DNA of 64,000 nt from positions 100,193-164,192 of the forward strand of contig JAIXKI010000026.1 of NCBI GenBank assembly GCA_026936105.1. Reading direction: 5' to 3'. The DNA is from Chitinophagales bacterium. Lineage in GTDB: Bacteria > Bacteroidota > Bacteroidia > Chitinophagales > Chitinophagaceae. A program made the position numbers and the translations under genes. The notes below the pieces were generated by a model, which was not told the origin of the DNA, did no database searches, and worked only from the letters and a program-made list of their open reading frames with translations. Within the stretch, counting starts at the first letter, position 1. Each line of letters begins with the position of its first letter. Below are positions 35,997-45,142 of the stretch, in pieces.

Positions 35997-36386
35997 ATGG
36001 CATACACTAAGGTCATCAAGCCCACTGACAGCGAATTGGAAATCCTGCAGGTCCTTTGGTCCAAAGGCCTTGCCACAGTCCGGGAAGTTCACGAAGAATT
36101 GTCAAAAACAAAAGAAGCGGGATATACCACCACGCTGAAGCTCATGCAGATCATGCATGAAAAAGGATTGGTGAAAAGGGATGATTCCATGCGCACTCAC
36201 ATATACCAGGCTGCCGTAAATAAAGAAAAGACCCAAAAGCATTTATTGAACAGAATGATCAACAACTTGTTTGGAGGCTCTCCTACTCAGTTGGTGATAC
36301 AGGCATTGGGAAACGATCACCAAAAAGCAAGCCCTGAAGAAATCGAAAAGATACAGGCATTATTGGACGATCTTAAAAAACAGTAA
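35997..36386 (+). CDS. BlaI/MecI/CopY family transcriptional repressor
   Basis: Winged-helix repressor of 129 residues, with the family start TDSELEILQVLWSKGLATVREVHEEL (about 9-34), the recognition-helix region GYTTTLKLMQIMHEKGLVKR (about 42-61), and a helical dimerisation region after residue 80. It binds dyads as a dimer and is inactivated by its partner protease's signal. It is 5 bp ahead of an M56 peptidase gene, the standard operon order, and preceded by a candidate operator. What it controls beyond its own operon is unknown. Confidence 0.93.
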   Translation: MAYTKVIKPTDSELEILQVLWSKGLATVREVHEELSKTKEAGYTTTLKLMQIMHEKGLVKRDDSMRTHIYQAAVNKEKTQKHLLNRMINNLFGGSPTQLVIQALGNDHQKASPEEIEKIQALLDDLKKQ

Positions 36387-36391
36387 TCTCC

Positions 36392-38101
36392 ATGACCACT
36401 ATTGGCCAATCAGAACTGATGCAAGCATTGGGCTGGGCTATTTTCAATAGCCTCTGGCAAATGGCTCTTTTATGGATCTTATTCCGGGCAATGGTCTTTT
36501 TATTCCGGATTGAAGATCCTTCGAAAAGAAGTTCTCTGGCAACCATCCTGTTGATCTCCGGATTTGCCTGGTTCATTTTCACATTTGTTACTTTCGGGAA
36601 AGCTGGTTCATCTACTGACGTTGCCCTGCCTGTTTTTATGCTTGATTCTTCGGATGGAAGAATACACGATTGGCTTCACACCATATTGCCTGTAGCTTCT
36701 GTTTTATACTTGGCCCTGCTGGTATTCCCTTTTGTTCAGTTCATAAAAAATTATCGCTTTGTACAGGTAATAAGATCGAGAGGAATAAAAAAGATAGAAG
36801 TTGAATGGAGAATTTTTGTGAAAAATATTTCAGGACACCTGGGAATCAAAAGAAAGATCAGGATCTGGATATCAAACCATATAAGCTCTCCGGTAACGAT
36901 CGGATTTTTAAAACCCGTGATCCTCGTTCCTCTTGCTGCCATCAATCATCTTACAACTCAACAGATGGAATCCGTTCTGCTCCATGAACTGGCACATATC
37001 CGCAGATATGATTATCTTATCAATCTTATCATCCATTTTATAAGAACTATTCTTTATTTCAATCCATTTGTCAAATCATTGGTAAGAACTATTGAAACAG
37101 AAAGAGAGAAGAGCTGTGATGAAATGGTGATGCAATATCAATATGATCCTCACGAATACGCTTCTGCCCTGTTAACTCTCGAAAAATCAAATTTGTTAAA
37201 CCGTTCTTTTGCAGTAGCTGCTTCCGGAAGTAAGAATGATCTGATGAATCGCATTGAGATCATAATGGGAGTTTCTAAAAAGCAAACTCTTTCATTCAGC
37301 AGGATTTCCGGGCTGATATCTGCTTTAATCTGTATTGTTGCACTAAATGCATTACTGATTTTTTCAAAACCCTTATCTAATAATGCTGATAAAAACATAA
37401 TTGCAGATGCAGTTCATCCTGCGTTTGCCCTTTTCACTTCGAATAAAAGCGTAAACACTGAGAAAGGGCCTGCTGCCCCTATTAAAGCAGATCCTCTCGT
37501 CACAGTAAAAAAGAAAAAGATCAAAGCTTCTCAAATCAATGAAAGACCTGAACAAATGCCGGAAGAGTCCATTCGTTTAAGCGCAAATGATATTCCGGTG
37601 ATCAATGTTAAGTATCTTGATAAACCTGAAGTGCCCGAACTGAAAGCTTATCAATCGGCACAGATTGATGAGGCATTGGCAAATTCGAAACAGATCCTGC
37701 AGGAAATGCAATGGAAAGCTATGGAAAAGTATATCGCCGATGCTATGACCTCTGATGAAAAAGAACAGGTGAGAGAAACTTATCTCAATGAATTTTCAAA
37801 ACTGGATCTCAGCAAATGGAAAGAAAAACTCAGCCTGGCTTATGATCAGATCGACTGGGATAACCTGAATGAAAAGATTGAAAGAGCAGCTTTTGACATC
37901 AAACTGGACAGCCTTAAAAATATCTATTCGGACCTGGAAACGAACCTGACAGAGCTGCATGATCAACTTACAAAAGCAAATCTTAAAGGCATTCCCGATA
38001 CCGGGATCACTCTTAAAATGATCGATGAGCAAAGAGCAAAGGTTCAGAAATTACTGAGCAGGATCACAGCGCTCAAGACCAGGAAGATCATCAGACTCTA
38101 A
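36392..38101 (+). CDS. M56 family membrane metallopeptidase (BlaR1/MecR1-like) with a helical outer domain
   Basis: Sensor protease (569 residues) expected to signal to the upstream BlaI. N-terminal membrane helices enclose the gluzincin site HELAHIRRYDYLI (HExxH near residue 198-202), with ETEREKSCDEM near 240 giving the third ligand. A last helix (about 307-325) leads to a 240-residue C-terminal domain that would be periplasmic. Unlike BlaR1/MecR1 this part has no penicillin-binding SxxK/KTG motifs; it has a basic linker and then a charged helical region (about 420-569, many EKxx and DLxx heptads) suggestive of a coiled coil. Its stimulus is unknown. Confidence 0.88.
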   Translation: MTTIGQSELMQALGWAIFNSLWQMALLWILFRAMVFLFRIEDPSKRSSLATILLISGFAWFIFTFVTFGKAGSSTDVALPVFMLDSSDGRIHDWLHTILPVASVLYLALLVFPFVQFIKNYRFVQVIRSRGIKKIEVEWRIFVKNISGHLGIKRKIRIWISNHISSPVTIGFLKPVILVPLAAINHLTTQQMESVLLHELAHIRRYDYLINLIIHFIRTILYFNPFVKSLVRTIETEREKSCDEMVMQYQYDPHEYASALLTLEKSNLLNRSFAVAASGSKNDLMNRIEIIMGVSKKQTLSFSRISGLISALICIVALNALLIFSKPLSNNADKNIIADAVHPAFALFTSNKSVNTEKGPAAPIKADPLVTVKKKKIKASQINERPEQMPEESIRLSANDIPVINVKYLDKPEVPELKAYQSAQIDEALANSKQILQEMQWKAMEKYIADAMTSDEKEQVRETYLNEFSKLDLSKWKEKLSLAYDQIDWDNLNEKIERAAFDIKLDSLKNIYSDLETNLTELHDQLTKANLKGIPDTGITLKMIDEQRAKVQKLLSRITALKTRKIIRL

Positions 38102-38119
38102 TAAAATCAGGGGATGTCA

Positions 38120-39160
38120 TTACCAATTACACCTCGGACATTTCTCGCTGTACTTATTTCCTATTAAAAAGCCAAGCACAATTTCATGTGTACCTTTGCT
38201 TACGGTCCTTAATGCTGTTCGAGTGAAATCGTAGGAATAACCCAGGTTAAAAGTATTGCTGACATTCACCCCGAACATTACGGCATATCCATCCTGGTAG
38301 CGGTACGACCCTCCCACCCAGAAATCATCCCTGTATTGAAGTTTAAGATTGGTTTCAACCTGGAAATCATTTTTGGAAGATCCTTTAATGTATTTGAACA
38401 TCAAGGAAGGAATGGCATTGATGTCATCATTGAGCAGAAAACGGTAACCTGCCGTCAGGAAAGTGTGAGGTATCAATCTCCCTTTTACCGGTATAGCGGC
38501 ATCATCCACGAAAGCCAGTTTCTGAGGAACGATCTGCTGAGCCGATAATCCGATAAAATAGTCGCGTGAATATAACCAGAGGCCTGCTCCGATATCGGGC
38601 CTCAATCGGTTCAACTCACCACTGATGGCATTCCCGGTTGCCGGGTCGCTTGGATCTCCTCCACCGAAATCATTCTTTGATTTGTCAATGCTGATCATAG
38701 TGATACCTGCAGAAAAACCTGCTGAAAGATTGGTTGTTGGATTTAACCCGATATGATACGCATAGGTTCCTGCAGCGCTGAAACGGTTGAAACTTCCGGT
38801 ACGGTCATTCACCACAACAAGGCCTACTCCATGATGAGGTTCCGCTGCTGTATAATTTTCCCAATAAGCCTGCCCTCTTGGATTCTCTCCCGGTATATCA
38901 AATGAAGTGGCCGTAGTTCTGTAATCTTTTTTTCCGATCGGGCCCTGAATGGTAAGATAAGCTGTTCTGGGTGCTCCGTTTAATCCTACCCACTGATCCC
39001 TGGCGCTCACTTTCAGATCTGCATAATTCTCTATTCCGCTTAGTGCAGGATTCAGGATATAATTATTCAGAATGTACTGGGTATATTGAGGCCTTTGCTG
39101 AGCCCATCCGTTCAGCACAACCAGAAGCACGCACAACAAAAGCAGATCTTTTTTCATCAT
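38120..39160 (-). CDS. PorP/SprF family type IX secretion outer-membrane protein
   Basis: Outer-membrane protein (346 residues) of the PorP/SprF family, which helps secrete or hold T9SS cargo with type B C-terminal domains. It has a signal peptide (LLLLCVLLVVLNGWAQ) and the family opening QRPQYTQYILNNYILNPALSGIENYADLKVS-like block, then alternating beta-strand patterns (GLWLYSRDYFIGLSAQQI, YRDDFWVGGSYRYQDG) ending in a short Cys-containing tail CPRCNW. Its start codon overlaps the stop of the adhesin gene (TAATG), so the two are translated together. A second Met two codons in is also possible. Confidence 0.9.
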   Translation of the reverse strand: MMKKDLLLLCVLLVVLNGWAQQRPQYTQYILNNYILNPALSGIENYADLKVSARDQWVGLNGAPRTAYLTIQGPIGKKDYRTTATSFDIPGENPRGQAYWENYTAAEPHHGVGLVVVNDRTGSFNRFSAAGTYAYHIGLNPTTNLSAGFSAGITMISIDKSKNDFGGGDPSDPATGNAISGELNRLRPDIGAGLWLYSRDYFIGLSAQQIVPQKLAFVDDAAIPVKGRLIPHTFLTAGYRFLLNDDINAIPSLMFKYIKGSSKNDFQVETNLKLQYRDDFWVGGSYRYQDGYAVMFGVNVSNTFNLGYSYDFTRTALRTVSKGTHEIVLGFLIGNKYSEKCPRCNW

Positions 39161-42100
39161 TATCTTATTACGTCAACATAACCACTCATCTTTCGTTGAC
39201 CGTTCTTCGGATCAACGATGTAATAATAAGTTCCTACGGGAACCGGTTTGCCTTTCACAGTGCCATCCCAAGGAGTGCCATAGCCGACAGAATGAAAGAT
39301 CAACTGGCCATACCGGTTATACACATCTACTGTACATCCGGAATAGCTACTAAGGAATTGAATCTCCCATCGGTCATGTACTCCATCGCCGTTTGGACTG
39401 AAAATATTAGGAATATCAGGCTTCTTCACTACTTGTACAAAAACCTGATCGCTGGTAGTACATCCTTTATCCGAAGTTACCGTAAGTGTGTACGTAACGT
39501 CTTCCGTTGGGGTAACGATGGCCTCAGCAATATTTGGATCACTTAATCCTGTGGCAGGAGACCATAAATAACTGACCGGTATTCCCTGAATTAAAACCGG
39601 AGTAAGCGTGACCGTACCTCCTTGCAAGGCTGTTTTATCAGGTCCTGCATTGGCAACCGGAGTCGGATCTACATAAATCGTTTGCTCCACATAATTACTG
39701 CAGCCGTTGAGATCGGAGAAAGTATATCTCAGAGTTTTCATTCCAGCGCCAGCCACTGAAGGATCGAACATACCGGCTGAACTTACTCCGGGTCCACTGA
39801 AAACCCCTGCACCTGTAACACCATTTAAAGCACGGGCACCTGTGATCTGGAATGACGGGGCATTAGAACAGATGTCTGATATCGGATCGAACTGCAGTTC
39901 AGGCACAGGAATCGAGGTGATATTTTTTGTAATGACGCTCACACAGGATTCACCTGAATAGGCTACATATTGTATGGTATAATTCTTTGGAGAAGAGCCT
40001 GTGAACTTCGGATAATTATGCGAATAAGTTTTTCCTTGCACGGGGTTATTGACTACGGTTTTGTTTGTAGGGTCATTTGCATAATCCCAATAAATTTCCA
40101 GCCTGACCAGACTTCCAAAGTCAACAGTGGAAGCATCATTGAGATCTACCGATTGATCGCTGCAGATTGCGTTGGCATTTTGCGTGGTAAATGAAGCAAC
40201 CGGAACAGATCCGTTTACAGTGAATGAATGTGATACAGTGTCTTTGCAACCTTTGTCTGAACTAACTATTAAAGTTCCTGTATAGTTCCCTACAGCAGAA
40301 TAGTGATGCCCGGGGTTTTGCTGAGTGGAATTATTGCCGTCGCCAAAATTCCAGTTCCATGCAGTGATCGTTCCTACCGAAACGGTACTTGTATCCGTAA
40401 ACGGAGCTGCAGGGTCACTCAGGCAAACCTGCGGAGGAATAAAACCGGCTTTGGGTTTAGGATTTACAGTTAATTGTTTGCTTATGGCACTGCTAACGCA
40501 ACCTTTATCTGTTTTCACCTGAAGGCTGACATTATAGGTTCCCGTTGCAGAATAAAAGTGATCGAATGAATTACCCGAATTAAGAGTCGTTCTGGTTCCA
40601 TCTCCAAAGTCCCAAACCCATTGATCCAAAGCCCCTGCGTTTGCTGCAGATGCATCGGCAATAGTCACAGTATTATTTTCACAGGCAGCAGAAACAAAAT
40701 TGAAATCAGGAGAAGGCAACGGGTCAATGATAATATTTTTAACAGCGATATTATTCACTGTCTGGCAACCGATAGCTGAAGTCACTGAAAGTTTCACAGT
40801 ATAAGTCCCGGGAGTTGTATAATTTTTTACAGGGTTTTGTGAACCTGAAGATGTGCCGTCGCCAAAATCCCAATTCCACTGAGTGATAGAACTTCCGGAT
40901 GCTGTACTTTGGTCTTTGAGGTTTGCAGCCAGTCCCAAACAAACTTCCAAAGGCATGTCAAATGATGCAACCGGTTCAGGATAAATGGTATTTATCGTTT
41001 GAGTGGTATCATCAACACAACCATTACCGGAAGTGACGGTCAATGTAACATTGAACGGCCCTGCTCCGGAATAATTATGTAAAGGATTTTTTACTACATC
41101 AGTTCCGCCATCACCAAAACTCCAGGCATAAGAAAATTGATCCTGTGTCCCATCACTGATCGTTGACCTGTCGGTAAATTGAGCCGCTCCTGCCGGCAAA
41201 CAAATATTTGGGAAACTGAAATTAGCTACCGGGCTTGGATGAATGGTGACAGGCAATGAATAGGCAGCACTTTTACAACCCGAATTCGATTCTAAAGACA
41301 GGGTCACATTATAATTTCCTGTGTTTGGATAGGAATGAGACTGAGCTGAATTATTTGATGCAATCACCTGTGGAGAACCGTCACCGAAATTCCAATACCA
41401 TTTCGCTATGGAGCCTGTTCCTGAAAGAGTTGAATTATCTGAGAAGGTGATCTGTTTTCCCACACAGTTAGGTGCGGAAACAGAGAAATTGGCTGCAGGC
41501 GGATCGGTTACGGTTACGGTTTTTATTACTGTATCAGAAATACATCCGATATCGGTGATCACAGAAAATCTGACATTATAAGTTCCCTGGGAAAGATATT
41601 TATGCTTTGTGTTTTTAACACTGTCAATTTTTGAATCTCCGAAATCCCAGTTCCACCTGATGGAGGTTCTTCCATTCGGGCTCGATGCATCATTAAATGC
41701 AATAGAATCATAGGCGCATCCATTAGTGATGAAATTGAAATCTGCTTTTGGGGGATCATAAACTTTGAGTTCATAATCTATTTCCTGCTCACCATTGCAA
41801 CCTTCCGCTGTAGAATTCAGTGCAAAAACCTTTACGGGGTATGTGCCCGGGTTGGATACTTTAAAATTGCTCGTCAGTTTATACAAATAAAGCTGTTTCC
41901 CGTTTACAAACCAGGTCGAATCATAAACAGGATTGTTTATGGTATCATTGGGAAACAGGCCGCCAAAATCCCAACGGATCTGTAATGGTTGATAAGGGAA
42001 GGTCATGGAAAACCGGAAAGGAGAATTTTTGCAGGCAGCGGGAAAATTTATTGTTGCATATTCATTGATTATGGAAACGAACTGATAAAGATCTTTTGCG

Positions 42101-43488
42101 TTGGTCCCTGCATTATATCCGTAAGATTCCACATCGCCAAAACCGTAAGCAATAGCATTGAATCCTGAATCTGAAGCGATGATATGCTGGCCTGACGATA
42201 CGGTCAATGTTGCATAAGAATAATCCGGCGCCTGGGGATGTATGGTGAAAGAAGAAGGCGGCACAGAGGATCCGTCGAGGGTAAAAGAACTGATGGCAGT
42301 TCCTTTATTGGGAATGATTACATTGATAAAATGTTGAGTGATCTTGTAATTGGGAGTAGCATTCCATAAAACCCGGTTGATATTTTGTTCAACAGGACTC
42401 AGGTAAATAACTTCAGGATCGCCAGGCTGGCCATTACCACAAGAGTTTTGAGAAGTGATATATTGAGCTACCAGGATCGGTTTGTCTGCCTGAATCTTTT
42501 GTGGTGCAGCCGTTATCGGCAATTCATAATAAAAATTATTCAACAGGGGAAGCCCTATAGGTGTGCCATTTACAGTCACCACTGTTGCAGGATCGGAAAC
42601 ACAAATCCTGTATATATTATTTTTCATGGCACCCCCTGTCGGTGAACTAAGATAGTTCTTCCCCCAGGCAGATTTGGGAAGCGCCTGCACCATATAACTG
42701 TCCGAAGAAGAAACCTCTGGTTTGCAAACAACGCTGATCCTTCCGCTACCTGAAAATACTGCGATCTTTTTGCACGTTCCGTTGGATGTAGTGATACTTT
42801 TAATAGTGGATCCCGTAAGGTCAACACCCGAATACATACCTGACGAAGGAGAATTGGAAAATTGACCCATTACATTGTACACCTGCCCTTGCTTAAGCGT
42901 TATGGTGAAAGGAGTACCCGCTGCATGATTAAGTGTGGCTGCGCTGGGAACGATCTCTACGGTAGTAGTTCCCGTATCACACGCTACTACATAAAACCAG
43001 CAATTTGAATTGGGAAAGTTTGAAAAGTTTTTATAGTTCACAGAATAATATTCCCTTCCTAATGTATTGGTTGGAAAAAGTATTGTTGCTCCGGATGCGT
43101 TGTCATAATAAATGTGGGCATAAGCCACAATGGGATTATCTGCTACAATATGAATGCCTTTGTTTTCCGGAGTTGTGGATTCAGTGATCAATCTGGCATC
43201 CTGGGCTCCTGCTTTGGGAATAGGATTTGTTGTAAATACCGTATTGGCAGGAATATTCGGATAGGTGGCTGAGTAACCGAGGCCCGGAATACTAACAGTT
43301 ACCGTGGTGACAGATTCGGTAGCAAAATAAAGCACCATCTGCTGCATATTGTTCACGTCCACCATAGCTTCATGATAACCATAAGCCACCCAAAAATCTT
43401 TTCCTTTATTGGAAAAATCCTGGGCAACGGATCTGCTTCCCATCAGCATAGCAAATACCAGGGCGGACAAATAGAATATGCGTTTCAT
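39160..43488 (-). CDS. Large PKD-repeat surface protein with IgGFc-binding-like N-terminus and gliding-motility C-terminal domain
   Basis: A 1442-residue secreted protein. After a signal peptide (MKRIFYLSALVFAMLMGSRSVA) comes a region to about residue 460 resembling the IgGFc-binding family (GKDFWVAYGYHEA, VVACDTGTTTVEIVP). Seven PKD domains with WxFGDG-type motifs follow at a regular 85-110 residue pitch (about 508, 616, 701, 791, 876, 961, 1049), then two more beta domains, and finally the gliding motility-associated C-terminal domain from about 1358 (NIFSPNGDGVHDRWEI, YNRYGQLIF, PVGTYYY). That type B domain sends proteins out through T9SS, and SprB-type cargo commonly needs the PorP/SprF partner encoded directly downstream. 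Adhesion or gliding role is inference. Confidence 0.9.
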   Translation of the reverse strand: MKRIFYLSALVFAMLMGSRSVAQDFSNKGKDFWVAYGYHEAMVDVNNMQQMVLYFATESVTTVTVSIPGLGYSATYPNIPANTVFTTNPIPKAGAQDARLITESTTPENKGIHIVADNPIVAYAHIYYDNASGATILFPTNTLGREYYSVNYKNFSNFPNSNCWFYVVACDTGTTTVEIVPSAATLNHAAGTPFTITLKQGQVYNVMGQFSNSPSSGMYSGVDLTGSTIKSITTSNGTCKKIAVFSGSGRISVVCKPEVSSSDSYMVQALPKSAWGKNYLSSPTGGAMKNNIYRICVSDPATVVTVNGTPIGLPLLNNFYYELPITAAPQKIQADKPILVAQYITSQNSCGNGQPGDPEVIYLSPVEQNINRVLWNATPNYKITQHFINVIIPNKGTAISSFTLDGSSVPPSSFTIHPQAPDYSYATLTVSSGQHIIASDSGFNAIAYGFGDVESYGYNAGTNAKDLYQFVSIINEYATINFPAACKNSPFRFSMTFPYQPLQIRWDFGGLFPNDTINNPVYDSTWFVNGKQLYLYKLTSNFKVSNPGTYPVKVFALNSTAEGCNGEQEIDYELKVYDPPKADFNFITNGCAYDSIAFNDASSPNGRTSIRWNWDFGDSKIDSVKNTKHKYLSQGTYNVRFSVITDIGCISDTVIKTVTVTDPPAANFSVSAPNCVGKQITFSDNSTLSGTGSIAKWYWNFGDGSPQVIASNNSAQSHSYPNTGNYNVTLSLESNSGCKSAAYSLPVTIHPSPVANFSFPNICLPAGAAQFTDRSTISDGTQDQFSYAWSFGDGGTDVVKNPLHNYSGAGPFNVTLTVTSGNGCVDDTTQTINTIYPEPVASFDMPLEVCLGLAANLKDQSTASGSSITQWNWDFGDGTSSGSQNPVKNYTTPGTYTVKLSVTSAIGCQTVNNIAVKNIIIDPLPSPDFNFVSAACENNTVTIADASAANAGALDQWVWDFGDGTRTTLNSGNSFDHFYSATGTYNVSLQVKTDKGCVSSAISKQLTVNPKPKAGFIPPQVCLSDPAAPFTDTSTVSVGTITAWNWNFGDGNNSTQQNPGHHYSAVGNYTGTLIVSSDKGCKDTVSHSFTVNGSVPVASFTTQNANAICSDQSVDLNDASTVDFGSLVRLEIYWDYANDPTNKTVVNNPVQGKTYSHNYPKFTGSSPKNYTIQYVAYSGESCVSVITKNITSIPVPELQFDPISDICSNAPSFQITGARALNGVTGAGVFSGPGVSSAGMFDPSVAGAGMKTLRYTFSDLNGCSNYVEQTIYVDPTPVANAGPDKTALQGGTVTLTPVLIQGIPVSYLWSPATGLSDPNIAEAIVTPTEDVTYTLTVTSDKGCTTSDQVFVQVVKKPDIPNIFSPNGDGVHDRWEIQFLSSYSGCTVDVYNRYGQLIFHSVGYGTPWDGTVKGKPVPVGTYYYIVDPKNGQRKMSGYVDVIR

Positions 43489-43930
43489 TAAATTGAATTC
43501 CTGGCTCGGAATGAGACTTGCAATTTATAAAAAAGAGGTAAGAATACTAAGTATTTAGCCTACTTACCTTCATTTCTTTAGTAAGTCCTGAATTAAGCAA
43601 TGAAATTCTATCAATTTCAGCCTGTCAGTTAGTAAACTTACTATCGTTTTGTATTCTTCATAGGCACATCGAAATGATCTTTTAGCATCGGTATTATTCA
43701 GCTTTTTTGAAAACTATTTCGACAGTGAAGCTTTTAGACAGTTCTAATTTTTTTAAGTTCTGCTGAAAATTAATTCGGAACAGGGTATAAATAAATCGCG
43801 GCACATCGCCTAATCCTTTTTCTCCACATATGTTCTTAACTGAAAATCACAGGACTTCAATGATCAACTTACCTGCGATTTGTCTTAATTTGTAAAATAA
43901 TTTTTGATGATCCTTTGAAAATAACCTGCC
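43489..43930. other. Spacer upstream of the adhesin, rich in short dyads
   Basis: About 440 bp with no gene. The part nearest the adhesin (43536-43643) has a cluster of alternating GTAAG/CTTAC elements, annotated separately. The remainder is AT-rich without a recognisable RNA gene. Confidence 0.5.
43536..43643. repeat. Cluster of inverted GTAAG(T)/ACTTAC repeats upstream of the adhesin
   Basis: AGGTAAG (43536-43542) pairs with CTTACCT (43563-43569); inside it lies AATACT-A-AGTATT. ACTTAC (43562-43567) also pairs with GTAAGT (43581-43586). A further dyad TAGTAA-AC-TTACTA is at 43630-43643. These alternate-orientation copies may be protein-binding sites or alternative hairpins in the adhesin's leader. 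Confidence 0.5.
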
Positions 43931-44839
43931 ATGTATTCCCAAACAGAAACGCTGAAAGAACTAACGCGGAAAAATGAAATACTTTTAACCAGGCTGAATA
44001 AGATGCCGGATAAAGAGAAAATAATTCCCCTGCTTTCACTGCCCTTGGCAGCTTTTGTTGTCACCGCAAGCATAGCAGGTATGTTATCACATGGTTTTTA
44101 TTCCAACGAAAATCATTCCTGGGCAGTTCAATCTTCAGGCCAGGATGCGGTAGATCTTTTTTTGATATCGCCGTTACTGATTGTGACCGTTATACTGATC
44201 TCACAAAAAAATAAAATTGCTATTCCTGTATGGGCCGGTACTAATTTTTATCTTTCTTATACTTTCGCCATTTATTGTTTTGATCTTCATTTCAACAGGA
44301 TCTTCCTGATTTACTGCTTTTGTTTGGGACTTTCTGTTTTTTCCTTTATTTATTATTTGATTGCTTTACGAAAAGAATCACCCGGATATAACCTGAAGCA
44401 CAGAACACCTCTGCGGTACATTGGTATTTATTTTATCATTATTTCATCCTTGTTTTATTTATTATGGCTGGGTGATATTATTCCTGCAATTATAAACGAT
44501 ACCATTCCGGCAAGCCTGGCACAAACCGGGCTTTTCACCAATCCTGTTGAAGTGCTTGATCTCTCCCTGATACTCCCTTTTATTTTCCTTAGCGGATTAC
44601 TTTTATTGAAAGGAAAAAGTTTTGGCTTTGTTCTTGCTCCTGTGCTGCTTACTTTCATTTTCTTAATGGATGTCACGGTCAGTGTACTTACTTTTTTTGC
44701 CGGCTATAATGGCATAGCTATAGATATTTCCATCGGAATTGTTATGTTGATGATGGCCATCTTCTCATTGGCCCTACTCATCATTTATTTTATAAATATC
44801 AGGAGTTGTAATCTCAGGTATTACCATGAACACAGGTAA
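43931..44839 (+). CDS. Hypothetical polytopic membrane protein
   Basis: A 302-residue protein with a short N-terminal coiled-coil-like helix (ETLKELTRKNEILLTRLNKM) and about eight hydrophobic segments (starting near residues 36, 74, 96, 122, 158, 197, 225 and 254). No catalytic or transporter motif recognised. It lies divergent from the adhesin and 46 bp ahead of a small membrane protein. Function unknown. Confidence 0.62.
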   Translation: MYSQTETLKELTRKNEILLTRLNKMPDKEKIIPLLSLPLAAFVVTASIAGMLSHGFYSNENHSWAVQSSGQDAVDLFLISPLLIVTVILISQKNKIAIPVWAGTNFYLSYTFAIYCFDLHFNRIFLIYCFCLGLSVFSFIYYLIALRKESPGYNLKHRTPLRYIGIYFIIISSLFYLLWLGDIIPAIINDTIPASLAQTGLFTNPVEVLDLSLILPFIFLSGLLLLKGKSFGFVLAPVLLTFIFLMDVTVSVLTFFAGYNGIAIDISIGIVMLMMAIFSLALLIIYFINIRSCNLRYYHEHR

Positions 44840-44885
44840 GGGATGAATCTTTTCAAAAAAAATTGTACCTTTTAGGTTAAAAAAA

Positions 44886-45125
44886 ATGGCTAGGTCTCAT
44901 CACAGGAAAAGGCACAAACATTTTCAACCCCCGGCACATACAGGAAACTATTCAAAGAAAAAAGGAAGAGGGGCAACAGTGATTGCCGTTGCAGGCGCAG
45001 TTGTGGCATTTGCCATCAGTTATTTTGCTACAGAAGGAAATTGGATCTGGGTAGCAGTAATCACCATCATTGGTGCAACGATCGGCTATTTCATCGGAAA
45101 TAATCTCGATAAGAGCGTGGAATAG
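44886..45125 (+). CDS. Small membrane protein, two transmembrane helices
   Basis: A 79-residue protein with a His/Arg/Lys-rich N-terminus (MARSHHRKRHKHFQPP) and two membrane helices (about 30-47 and 51-70) rich in Gly/Ala, ending in GNNLDKSVE. Type of protein common in Bacteroidota and uncharacterised. Its stop lies 17 bp from the convergent pullulanase stop, a gap holding GAAAC-AAAA-GTTTC (45126-45139). Confidence 0.55.
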   Translation: MARSHHRKRHKHFQPPAHTGNYSKKKGRGATVIAVAGAVVAFAISYFATEGNWIWVAVITIIGATIGYFIGNNLDKSVE

Positions 45126-45142
45126 AAACAAAAGTTTCCAGG

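Noticed and set aside
38971-39546. 191-residue plus-strand ORF across the adhesin/PorP junction
   Set aside because: Antisense to two well-supported genes; amino-acid pattern is random.
39160-43488. DNA-level tandem repeat for the PKD domains
   Set aside because: The repeats are visible as protein motifs but the nucleotide copies have diverged; no recent tandem duplication is apparent.
45126-45139. GAAAC-AAAA-GTTTC as a terminator between the small membrane protein and pulA
   Set aside because: Stem of five bases with no T-run on either side.
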